Position numbers and translations under genes: made by a program
Part shown: one piece after another, positions 1-5,557 of the stretch
Numbering within the stretch: position 1 is the first letter of the stretch
How the letters are laid out: every line of letters begins with the position of its first letter
Notes under the pieces: generated by a model
Told to the model about the DNA's origin: nothing
What the model saw: only the letters and a program-made list of their open reading frames with translations
The model's database searches: none
Assembly (NCBI GenBank): GCA_910586005.1
Contig: CAJUHG010000106.1
Coordinates: 1-5,557, forward strand
DNA: 5,557 nucleotides
DNA from: an uncultured Lachnospiraceae bacterium
Lineage (GTDB): Bacteria > Bacillota > Clostridia > Lachnospirales > Lachnospiraceae
Direction: 5' to 3'

Positions 1-135
1 GTATAACATATTTTAATACCATAACTATTATACCTTCAATTGCTACAAATTCCTATATATTTTACATAGGTCAACAAAATTTTTTTAAAGAAACAAAAAA
101 CATAATAAATAATAAGGTATATATCATTTCATTCC

Positions 136-184
136 AAAAAACAGGAAAAGAAAGTATCATCGCCTCACATGATACTTCCTTTCC
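136..184 (-). terminator. Intrinsic terminator of the S8 protease gene
   Basis: On the minus strand a stem forms between 184-169 and 160-144. The nine loop-proximal pairs (AAGTATCAT against its complement) are perfect, and the base continues GGAAA/TTTCC after one mismatch and one bulge. The 8-base loop is GTGAGGCG. The stem is followed almost at once by six Ts (141-136). It starts 31 bases after the protease stop codon, where a Rho-independent terminator should be. The plus-strand reading has no matching T run, so it serves the minus-strand gene. Confidence 0.88.
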
Positions 185-215
185 ATTCTTAGTTTCAAAC
201 CTTTTATCTGGCGCC

Positions 216-1931
216 TCACCCTGGCAGACTATCCCTCAGACAGAGAACGCCCCAACCCCAGATTGGATTGGGATATTCCTGTAAAATTGGCAGATGTCTT
301 GCTCCTCTTATTAGGTATGCCTTAACTTTCTCTCCATACAAATATGGATCCTTCCCCTCTATAATCCCCCATTGCATCAACAGTGCTGCACTTCCCGTCA
401 CAAAAGGCGTTGCCATTGAAGTACCACTGCGCACTGCATAACCACCACCAGGCGCAGCAGAACGAATATCTACTCCTGGAGCTGCAATATCTGGTTTTAT
501 CTGATTTGTCTGTCTCGTATATCCTCGTCCTGAAAAATTTGCAAGTTGATTATATCTTGCATCATAAGCTGCTACAGATATTACTTTTTCTGCTGTAGAG
601 GGAATTGTTAAAGTAGTTTCTTCTATGGGAAATAAAAATCCTGTCCCTTGATTTAATACTGTTTGTCCTGGCAACCAAAGGTCATAATTTCCCTGTACAA
701 TTCTCTGAGGAACAAGTACCACCTTCCAAATTCCTGAGTCAATATAAGAATTTGCTGGCAAAAAATCAACATAAATTTCTTGATAGAGATTATAAGGACT
801 TGGCTCTCCATAATAAATTAACATTTCTGTCTGTCCTAAAATAAATCGCTGTGGTCCTTGAATTTGACGAATAGGCCCAATTCGCTCACCAGAAGGATGT
901 ATTAGAATTATATCAAATTGATCTACATAAGATTTCCACAACTGAAAATTTATAGAAGTTTCATATTCTCCTACTCCTAATTCAATCTCTACTTCCTTTT
1001 CTTGTTCAAGAATCCCAGAAGTATGTCCTCTAGTATCTCCTTCATTCCCTGTTCCAATAGAAATACTTGTTTTCCAATAATTAGAGATATCATTAATATA
1101 ACTTTCCAACAATGCACTTCCACTATGGGAACCATATGTATTTCCAAAACTAATATTAACAGCCATAGGCATTTGATATTCTAGGGATTTTTTTACCACA
1201 TAATCAAGTCCCCTCATCAATTGTGTCGTTCTTGGAAATCCATTTGGATCTTGTGTACCAAGTTTTACAATTAAAAGTGGGCTTTCATATGCAATTCCTC
1301 TATTAACTCCATGAGAGGCCCTTCCATTTCCAGCAGCAATTCCTGCTACATGTGTGCCATGTCCAGATGTATCTCTGCTTGGAATAATACGAAAACGTTC
1401 TCGCTCATCCTCTTCTTTTAATGCTTGATTAATCTCCTCAGAAGAAAATTCTTTATCTAAAGTTTCATCATATAATGCTAAAATCCGAGTGCTTCCATCT
1501 ACATTTCTAAAATCTGGATGACTATAATCAATTCCAGAATCCAAAATTGCCACAATTACACCTTTTCCTGTTAAATGATAGCGTGCCCCTTGCAAAGGTG
1601 TAATACAAGCTGCTTGCTTTCCTTCTCTCACTGCAAAATACAATCGTTTTGGTTTTTCTACATATTCTACCTCTGGAGCCTCTGCCACCTGTCCGATAGC
1701 ACTTTCTGGAACATATAAAATTGCATACTCATTCATTAACTCCACCACTTGTATCTGAGGGTTTTCTTCTGCAAGACGCGTAATATTTCCTGAATATTTA
1801 ACAATAAGTTCCCATCTCTGTTCTTCTGGTTCATAACCTACTCCAAGTTGCAAAGATTTTTCTCGCTCTCGTTCCGTGGCATCTAAGGCTAAATTTAATA
1901 AATTTTCAAATTTTTCACTGTTTTCTGCCAT
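216..1931 (-). CDS. CspA-like subtilisin family (S8) serine protease
   Basis: This is a 571-residue subtilase. The catalytic Asp is D131 (AILDSGIDYSHPDF), the His is H191 (SGHGTHVAGIAAG), the oxyanion Asn is N296 (GTGNEG) and the Ser is S505 (SGTSMATP), so the triad is complete. Residues 1 to about 96 look like a prodomain, without a signal peptide. Between N296 and S505, residues about 310-445 form a beta-rich insertion like the jelly-roll domain of clostridial Csp proteases. In that family, CspB cleaves pro-SleC, the spore cortex hydrolase, at germination. Length and layout fit a CspA/CspB-like member; the intact triad argues against a CspC-type pseudoprotease. A role in germination is inferred from the family; no sleC or other csp gene is in view. 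The ATG at 1931 is the first start after an in-frame TAG 12 bases upstream. There is no clear Shine-Dalgarno, only AAAAATAAA, so translation may be weak or depend on AT-rich leader contacts. It is followed by a strong terminator. Confidence 0.9.
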   Translation of the reverse strand: MAENSEKFENLLNLALDATEREREKSLQLGVGYEPEEQRWELIVKYSGNITRLAEENPQIQVVELMNEYAILYVPESAIGQVAEAPEVEYVEKPKRLYFAVREGKQAACITPLQGARYHLTGKGVIVAILDSGIDYSHPDFRNVDGSTRILALYDETLDKEFSSEEINQALKEEDERERFRIIPSRDTSGHGTHVAGIAAGNGRASHGVNRGIAYESPLLIVKLGTQDPNGFPRTTQLMRGLDYVVKKSLEYQMPMAVNISFGNTYGSHSGSALLESYINDISNYWKTSISIGTGNEGDTRGHTSGILEQEKEVEIELGVGEYETSINFQLWKSYVDQFDIILIHPSGERIGPIRQIQGPQRFILGQTEMLIYYGEPSPYNLYQEIYVDFLPANSYIDSGIWKVVLVPQRIVQGNYDLWLPGQTVLNQGTGFLFPIEETTLTIPSTAEKVISVAAYDARYNQLANFSGRGYTRQTNQIKPDIAAPGVDIRSAAPGGGYAVRSGTSMATPFVTGSAALLMQWGIIEGKDPYLYGEKVKAYLIRGARHLPILQEYPNPIWGWGVLCLRDSLPG

Positions 1932-1962
1932 TTTATTTTTCTATTTACTCACTTTTATTTTT

Positions 1963-1992
1963 ATTATGATATGCAAAAAGCGTGTTTGAAAA
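1963..1992 (-). promoter_or_regulatory. Possible promoter of the S8 protease gene
   Basis: On the minus strand, CATAATA (1968-1962) lies about 30 bases before the protease ATG. CATAAT matches five of six bases of a sigma-A -10. An 18-base spacer separates it from TTTTCA (1992-1987), a four-of-six -35 that falls inside an arm of the 1978-2093 inverted repeat. CATAATA also fits the CATnnTA -10 used by sporulation sigma-G promoters, which would suit a Csp protease, but I see no sigma-G-like -35 at the right distance. This is a weak call from motif matching only. Confidence 0.28.
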
Positions 1993-2093
1993 TTCCTTAT
2001 GTAATCATCTCCTATTAGATTTGTTATTTACTATCTTTATAGATAGAAGTAACAAGTCTGATACAACTACAAATAAAATTTTCAAACACGCTT
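1978..2093. repeat. 116-base nested palindrome, MITE-like or structured RNA
   Basis: Perfect 17-base inverted arms (1978-1994 and 2077-2093, AAGCGTGTTTGAAAATT and its complement) enclose 82 bases. Inside lies a second long hairpin, 2013-2036 against 2041-2063, with a four-base TTAT loop, one bulged A (2030) and three T/G positions (2016/2060, 2020/2056, 2027/2049). These three pair as U-G in plus-strand RNA but become A/C mismatches on the minus strand. The element starts 15 bases after the transporter stop codon. Read on the minus strand it ends in CGCTTTTT, so it may also act as a long-loop terminator for that gene. It has AAA on both flanks, too little to call a target-site duplication. 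No coding potential is seen inside. It could be a miniature inverted-repeat element, a terminator or a structured RNA; the sequence alone does not decide. Confidence 0.7.
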
Positions 2094-2108
2094 AAATATT
2101 TTTTACTT

Positions 2109-3515
2109 TTATATTATTTTTAATATTCCTATTGACTTTAAGAGTAAAACCAATAATAATACAGGTGCAATATATCGAATCATTACAACATAAAGTCCTT
2201 TTCTTCCAAATTTATGCCCACTCTTTTCAACCTCATCAAGTACTGTGTCTGGTTTCATAATCCAACCTATTAAAATACACGTGCCAATTGCCACTAATGG
2301 CATCAAACAGTTATTACTAATATAATCCATAATATCTAAAATCTGTGCATTTGCTCCATTTGGTAACTTAATATCAAAGTATAACTTATTATAGCCTAAA
2401 CATACCAAAACTCCTCCTGCCAATGCAATCACTGTCTCTATGGCAGCAGCCTTTATTCTAGACATATGGAATTTATCCATAAAACTGGATACTACAGCTT
2501 CCATAACAGATACTGCACTTGTCAAAGCTGCAAACAATACCATTGCAAAAAATAGACAACCTACTAAATTCCCAACTCGTCCCATAGATGCAAATACTTT
2601 TGGCAAAGATACAAACATAAGGCTTGGTCCAGAAGCTTCCATACCCTCTCTTCCCATAAAAGTATAAACTGCTGGAATAATCATAACACCTGCTAAAAAT
2701 GCTACTACTGTATCAAAAATTTCTATCTGATTGATAGATTTTCCTAAATTAGCATCATCTTTTACATAGGAACCATAAGCAATCATAATTCCCATTGCCA
2801 CACTAAGACTGAAAAACAATTGTCCCATTGCATCTAATAATACAGTAAAAAATCCTTGTATTGTTAATCCCTTCCAATTAGGAATTACATAAATCTTAAA
2901 TCCTTCCCATCCTGTTCTGGTTATACCAGATGCATCCTTAAAATGAATCGTCATGGAAAAAAATGCAATTCCAACTACCATTAAAAGCAACAGTGGCATA
3001 AGTACTTTTGAAAAAGATTCAATCCCTTTATTTACTCCTCTAAATATAATAAATGCCACTACAAACAAAAAAATTGCCATAAATATAAGAGGTTGTTCCA
3101 CTGCAGTAATATAACTGGTAAAATATCCATCCGAAGATGTATGAACACCTTCCCCTGTTAAATATGCAATAAAATACTTTACTACCCATCCACCAATTAC
3201 ACAATAATAAGGCATAATAATTACTGGAACTAAACATGCTAATACACCAAGAAATCCCCATTTTTCCTTTAATTTTCCATAAGCTGTCAATGGGCTTTGT
3301 TTCGTTTTTCTTCCTATGGAAATTTCAGTAGTAAGTAATGCAAAACCAAAAGTAAGAGCTAATATTAAATATATTACTAAAAAAAGTCCCCCACCATCTT
3401 TTGCTGCTAGATATGGAAATCTCCAAATATTTCCCAATCCTACTGCACTTCCCGCTGCTGCAAGTACAAATCCAATGGAACCTGAAAATGAATTCCTATT
3501 TTTTTCTTTTTTCAT
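2109..3515 (-). CDS. Sodium-dependent neurotransmitter:sodium symporter (NSS/SNF) family transporter
   Basis: This is an integral membrane carrier of the LeuT/MhsT/Tyt1 type, which imports amino acids or related solutes with Na+. From M14 of the longest frame it is 468 residues. Numbered from the ATG at 3554, TM1 carries the family signature LAAAGSAVGLGNIWRFPYLA (31-50) with its unwound centre. TM6 has FFSLSVAMG (247-255), the second unwound helix. TM8 has AALTSAVSV (342-350), where Na2-site Thr/Ser residues lie in LeuT. I count about 11 hydrophobic helices, the bacterial 11-TM form, not 12. The substrate cannot be told from sequence; an aromatic or hydrophobic amino acid is only a guess. Start choice: the ATG at 3554 has no Shine-Dalgarno, and its first 13 codons read through an AGGAGGAG purine run. 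Family members usually begin a few residues before this TM1, matching MKKEKN at 3515, but the Shine-Dalgarno is 25 bases from that ATG. The gene is flanked by a 177-base and a 140-base gap, so it is probably monocistronic. Confidence 0.93.
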   Translation of the reverse strand: MKKEKNRNSFSGSIGFVLAAAGSAVGLGNIWRFPYLAAKDGGGLFLVIYLILALTFGFALLTTEISIGRKTKQSPLTAYGKLKEKWGFLGVLACLVPVIIMPYYCVIGGWVVKYFIAYLTGEGVHTSSDGYFTSYITAVEQPLIFMAIFLFVVAFIIFRGVNKGIESFSKVLMPLLLLMVVGIAFFSMTIHFKDASGITRTGWEGFKIYVIPNWKGLTIQGFFTVLLDAMGQLFFSLSVAMGIMIAYGSYVKDDANLGKSINQIEIFDTVVAFLAGVMIIPAVYTFMGREGMEASGPSLMFVSLPKVFASMGRVGNLVGCLFFAMVLFAALTSAVSVMEAVVSSFMDKFHMSRIKAAAIETVIALAGGVLVCLGYNKLYFDIKLPNGANAQILDIMDYISNNCLMPLVAIGTCILIGWIMKPDTVLDEVEKSGHKFGRKGLYVVMIRYIAPVLLLVLLLKSIGILKII

Positions 3516-3546
3516 AAATTTTTCGGGGAAATCCCCTTCTCCTCCT
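3516..3546 (-). promoter_or_regulatory. Shine-Dalgarno with hairpin spacer before transporter start
   Basis: On the minus strand AGGAGG (3546-3541) is a near-perfect Shine-Dalgarno, but the next in-frame ATG (3515) is 25 bases away. The spacer holds GGGGATTTCCCC (3536-3525), a four-GC-pair hairpin. If folded, it would reduce the effective spacing to about 13 bases. The alternative ATG at 3554 lies upstream of this Shine-Dalgarno and has none of its own. The hairpin role is inference. Confidence 0.45.
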
Positions 3547-3604
3547 ATATCCATTTTTTACATCTTGTTGTTTTGTGTTATAATACTTTTCTTCTTAATA
3601 CAAA

Positions 3605-3632
3605 ACTATTAGTATCATATCATATTTGACAA
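3605..3632 (-). promoter_or_regulatory. Possible promoter of the transporter gene
   Basis: On the minus strand TTGTCA (3632-3627) matches five of six -35 bases. A 16-base spacer leads to AATAGT (3610-3605), a four-of-six -10. It lies just beyond the T run that may end capA transcription, and 50 bases before the ATG at 3554. A second AT-rich -10-like box, TATTAT (3585-3580), has no good -35. Low confidence. Confidence 0.3.
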
Positions 3633-3670
3633 AAAAATCCTATTAAAATTTTATCCTCCCACTCTAATAG
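3631..3670 (-). terminator. Weak candidate terminator after capA-like gene
   Basis: On the minus strand CTATTA (3670-3665) can pair with TAATAG (3645-3640), followed by GA and seven Ts (3637-3631). The stem is only six AT-rich pairs with a 19-base loop. A competing short hairpin CTCT/AGAG (3662-3672) overlaps its base. The T run and the position 25 bases after the capA stop fit a terminator, but the stem is poor. Confidence 0.35.
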
Positions 3671-3694
3671 AGCAATACAAACTATTTTACAACT

Positions 3695-5053
3695 TTAATT
3701 TTCTTTTACAATCCCATTTTCTCCAATTGTAATATTATTAGAAATCTCTTCCACATATCGATAAAATTCTGCTGCTTGTTCTTCCTCCATTTCCTGCGTT
3801 TTTGCACCTGTAGCATAAGCTGGAAGTAACTGTAATATAGTTTCTTTTCCTGGAGTTATAGTAACTTTCAAAAGAATTGTACTTGCAATCTCTCGATTAA
3901 ATATATAATTTCCTAAACTATAAACAATTGGTTTCCCATTATAATATTCAATTCCTTGCAACACATGTGGATGCGCACCAACAACTAAATCTGCACCAGC
4001 ATCAATGTATTCTTTAGCAAGTTGCCGCTGATATTCTTGAGGCGTGTTATCTTTTTCAATTCCCCAGTGAACATAAACAATTACAAAATCACACTTTTGT
4101 TTTGTAGTTTGGATAGCTTCACAAAGAGCCGCACTCTCATAAGTACACAACATACCAGGCTGTTGATTTTCAATATTCCAGTCTACAACTGGAATCACTC
4201 TAGAAGCCCCCAAAAAACCAAAATTCCACTGTCCTGCTTGCATAAAAAAAGGTTTGGTTGCTCGTTCTTTATCTATTCCTGCACCTACATAGGCAATTCC
4301 TGATTCATCTAATGTATCAAAGGTATCCATCAATGCTTGTGTACCATAATCCAATGTGTGATTATTTGCAAGTGTTACTACATTCAGTTTCATATCCTTT
4401 AATATTTTTACATAAGCAGGATCGATCCGAAAAGTAAATTGCTTATCTGGTGCTTGTTCCCCTCTAATAGAAAAAGGAAATTCTTCATTTGCCATAGTAA
4501 TATCTCCATTTTTCATTTCTGTAAGCAACCTTTCTGATATCACACCATTAATTCCCTCTCTATCATAATTTTGCTGTACATAAGGACTTATATAAATATC
4601 TCCTGCAAATATAAGATTTGCCTCTTGCCTCTTTACTTCTTCTATGGGTGAATTACTATCTACTGAGGATGGAACCTCTTCTGTGACGGATGGTTCATTC
4701 TCATTATTTGATAATTGACTATTTTCTGAGGATGCTTTATTTTCATTGTTTGATAATTGACTATTTTCTGAGGATGCTTTATTTTCATTGTTTGATCGTT
4801 GACTATTTTCAGATAAGGATTTATCCTCATTGTTTGATAATTGTCCATTTTGCGAGGATGAATTGTTTTCCTTTTCTGATAATTGTTTTTCTTTTGATTG
4901 CCAACCTCCTGTCTGTTCTTCTGTCAATCGCTCTATTTCATTTTTCTCAGCTACTTCTTGTTTTGTGGGGTGATATGCCCAAAAATATAATCCTACACCA
5001 ATTACTATTAAGACCAAAAAGGAAATAATAATTGTTCCAATACCCTTTTTCAT
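3695..5053 (-). CDS. CapA family (PGA_cap) membrane-anchored metallophosphatase-fold protein
   Basis: This is a 452-residue protein. Residues 1-3 are MKK, followed by one hydrophobic helix (about 5-26), so it is anchored in the membrane or exported with an uncleaved signal. Residues 30-143 are a Glu/Asn/Ser-rich linker containing 14-residue tandem repeats (about 55-119). From about 145 the CapA domain follows with its expected motifs: AGDI (150-153), ANEE (188-191), ANNHTLDYG (229-237), VHWGIE (328-333), GAHPHVLQG (359-367) and SLGNYIF (379-385). These fit the calcineurin-like metal-binding fold of the poly-gamma-glutamate CapA family (PF09587). In Bacillus, CapA/PgsA works with CapB and CapC in gamma-PGA export. 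No capB or capC is visible here, so a PGA role is not supported and the true substrate is unknown; many clostridia carry such stand-alone CapA proteins. The ATG at 5053 is well supported by GGAGG seven bases upstream. Confidence 0.92.
   Translation of the reverse strand: MKKGIGTIIISFLVLIVIGVGLYFWAYHPTKQEVAEKNEIERLTEEQTGGWQSKEKQLSEKENNSSSQNGQLSNNEDKSLSENSQRSNNENKASSENSQLSNNENKASSENSQLSNNENEPSVTEEVPSSVDSNSPIEEVKRQEANLIFAGDIYISPYVQQNYDREGINGVISERLLTEMKNGDITMANEEFPFSIRGEQAPDKQFTFRIDPAYVKILKDMKLNVVTLANNHTLDYGTQALMDTFDTLDESGIAYVGAGIDKERATKPFFMQAGQWNFGFLGASRVIPVVDWNIENQQPGMLCTYESAALCEAIQTTKQKCDFVIVYVHWGIEKDNTPQEYQRQLAKEYIDAGADLVVGAHPHVLQGIEYYNGKPIVYSLGNYIFNREIASTILLKVTITPGKETILQLLPAYATGAKTQEMEEEQAAEFYRYVEEISNNITIGENGIVKEN
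4697..4890 (-). repeat. 42-bp in-frame tandem repeats in the capA-like linker
   Basis: The linker is built of 14-codon units, consensus SENSQLSNNENKAS. The two units at 4708-4749 and 4750-4791 are identical over all 42 bases. Units at 4792-4833 and 4834-4875 are diverged, and a fifth decayed copy starts near 4876 (KQLSEKENN in the protein). A partial copy precedes 4708. Because the unit is a multiple of three, gain or loss changes linker length without breaking the frame. The linker probably spaces the CapA domain from the membrane through the cell wall. Confidence 0.9.
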
Positions 5054-5060
5054 CTGCTTT

Positions 5061-5067
5061 CCTCCCT
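5061..5067 (-). promoter_or_regulatory. Ribosome binding site of the capA-like gene
   Basis: On the minus strand AGGGAGG (5067-5061) sits seven bases before the ATG at 5053. This fixes the start, which also directly precedes the membrane helix. Confidence 0.85.
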
Positions 5068-5079
5068 AAATCATCATAC

Positions 5080-5108
5080 TATCATTTATGATAAACCACA
5101 AATGTCAC
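5080..5108 (-). promoter_or_regulatory. Possible capA-like promoter overlapping a small palindrome
   Basis: On the minus strand GTGACA (5108-5103) matches five of six -35 bases. After 16 bases it is followed by AATGAT (5086-5081), a four-of-six -10. The predicted start of transcription, near 5074, leaves a short leader with the Shine-Dalgarno. The palindrome TATCAT-TT-ATGATA (5080-5093) covers the -10 and could be an operator; that is inference. Confidence 0.35.
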
Positions 5109-5131
5109 GCTTTGTAAACTTTCTATTATCA

Positions 5132-5184
5132 TGAATCAAATTTATTGTACCATTGATTTTTGATTCAATCAATGATACAATAAA
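5132..5184. repeat. Two overlapping dyads, a-b-a'-b' order, with four TTGATT sites
   Basis: Arms b (5141-5158) and b' (5167-5184) form an 18-bp stem with one mismatch (5150/5175), which becomes G-U in minus-strand RNA. Arms a (5132-5140) and a' (5159-5167) form a perfect 9-bp stem. Arm a abuts b, and a' is the loop of the b hairpin, so the two hairpins exclude one another. TTGATT or its complement occurs at 5134-5139, 5153-5158, 5160-5165 and 5167-5172. No T run follows on either strand, so an ordinary terminator is unlikely. It lies between two divergent genes and may be an operator region. Confidence 0.7.
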
Positions 5185-5196
5185 CTGCAAGTTTTA

Positions 5197-5300
5197 ATAA
5201 AATATCCATGTAAGTAACTACATAGTACAACCACTTATGTGTCTATTTTCTAAATTATAGTAAACATAAAAAATTACTATATAAAAAATGGATATTTTAT
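5197..5300. repeat. 13-bp inverted repeat bracketing the plus-gene promoter region
   Basis: ATAAAATATCCAT (5197-5209) is perfectly complementary to 5288-5300, with 78 bases between. Inside is an 8-bp hairpin, TATAGTAA (5256-5263) against 5274-5281. TATAGT at 5256-5261 is also the best -10-like box upstream of the plus-strand gene, though no good -35 precedes it. The right arm ends 12 bases before that gene's Shine-Dalgarno. No target-site duplication is seen. Confidence 0.6.
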
Positions 5301-5312
5301 ATCTCTTAGATT

Positions 5313-5320
5313 AAGGAGGG
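5313..5320 (+). promoter_or_regulatory. Ribosome binding site of the plus-strand partial gene
   Basis: AAGGAGGG (5313-5320), close to the ideal Shine-Dalgarno, lies about seven bases before the ATG at 5327. It supports both the start and the reality of the gene. Confidence 0.85.
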
Positions 5321-5326
5321 TTTCTC

Positions 5327-5557
5327 ATGTCAACATGGCAAATAGTATTAATTGTAATTACTGTTCTTCTACTTGCTGCATTGATTGTCCTTTACATACT
5401 AGGAAAGAAATCTCAGAAGAAAAAAGAAGAACAAGACGCACAGATTGCTGCTGCCGCACAAACTATATCAATGCTAATTATTGATAAGAAACGAATGCCA
5501 CTCAAAGATGCTGGACTTCCTGCCACAGTAATAGAACAGACACCAAAGATGCTACGA
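5327..5557 (+). CDS. Membrane-anchored conserved hypothetical protein, 5' part only
   Basis: This open frame of 77 codons has no stop before the window ends, so the gene is truncated by the window edge. The protein begins MSTWQIVLIVITVLL. It has one hydrophobic helix at about residues 5-26, then a basic and acidic stretch (KKSQKKKEEQ, about 27-36) that suggests a cytoplasmic C-terminal part. An Ala-rich segment (AAAAQT) and MLIIDKKRMPLKDAGLP follow. The look is that of an uncharacterised single-pass protein seen in Lachnospiraceae, but I can name no family or function. The ribosome site is strong and the gene is transcribed away from the capA-like gene, with a 273-base shared upstream region full of dyads. 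It could be part of an operon continuing to the right. Confidence 0.82.
   Translation, partial: MSTWQIVLIVITVLLLAALIVLYILGKKSQKKKEEQDAQIAAAAQTISMLIIDKKRMPLKDAGLPATVIEQTPKMLR

Noticed and set aside
27..32. TATAAT on the minus strand at the left edge, as a promoter for a gene beyond the window
   Set aside because: The box is perfect but the only -35 at the right distance (TAGGAA) is poor and no gene is visible to the left.
161..219. CGCCTCAC occurs twice (161-168 in the terminator loop, 212-219 over the protease stop)
   Set aside because: An 8-base match over 44 bases; can arise by chance or as a tiny duplication, with no evident role.
1995..2076. AGGAG followed by ATG inside the 116-base palindrome, as a small peptide gene
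   Set aside because: The ATG overlaps the purine run too closely and the frame ends after three codons.
3316..3612. Plus-strand open frame of 98 codons over the transporter 5' end
   Set aside because: It lies antisense to the conserved TM1 and TM2 coding region, with a low-complexity product and no Shine-Dalgarno.
4690..5028. Plus-strand open frame of 112 codons opposite the CapA linker
   Set aside because: It is the complement of the repeat region, its peptide repeats with the same period, and it lacks a ribosome site; a shadow of the real gene.

Overview
The window is AT-rich, with short AT-rich intergenic gaps, strong AGGAGG-type ribosome sites on two of the four genes, and proteins of types common in anaerobic Firmicutes. 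The best guess is a spore-forming Clostridia member, probably Lachnospiraceae. This rests on protein style (a CspA-like germination-type subtilase, an 11-helix NSS transporter, a lysine/glutamate-rich membrane-anchored protein at the right edge) and not on any marker gene.

Layout: three complete genes lie on the minus strand and one partial gene on the plus strand. Reading in the minus direction from the right: a membrane-anchored CapA-family (PGA_cap) protein with a 14-residue tandem-repeat linker (5053 to 3695); a sodium-coupled NSS/SNF-family transporter (3515 or 3554 to 2109); and an S8 subtilisin-like protease of the Csp type with an intact Asp-His-Ser triad (1931 to 216), followed by a convincing intrinsic terminator (184 to 136). 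The gaps of 140 to 177 bases between them, with terminator-like or promoter-like signals, suggest separate transcription units and not a tight operon. I see no functional pathway joining the three; they look like independent housekeeping, envelope and sporulation genes. Divergent from capA, a plus-strand gene starts at 5327 with a good ribosome site and runs off the window. It encodes a protein with one N-terminal membrane helix whose function I do not know.

The most unusual content is non-coding. (1) Between the protease and the transporter sits a 116-base nested palindrome (1978 to 2093): 17-bp perfect outer arms and an inner long hairpin whose mismatches are G-U wobbles only when read as plus-strand RNA. 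(2) In the capA/plus-gene divergent region, two overlapping dyads (5132 to 5184) are laid end to end in the order a-b-a'-b', giving mutually exclusive hairpins and four copies of TTGATT. (3) Next to it, a 13-bp perfect inverted repeat (5197 to 5209 / 5288 to 5300) brackets the likely promoter of the plus-strand gene. (4) The transporter's Shine-Dalgarno is separated from its most family-like start by a small GGGG/CCCC hairpin. I found no CRISPR array, tRNA, rRNA, transposase or phage gene.
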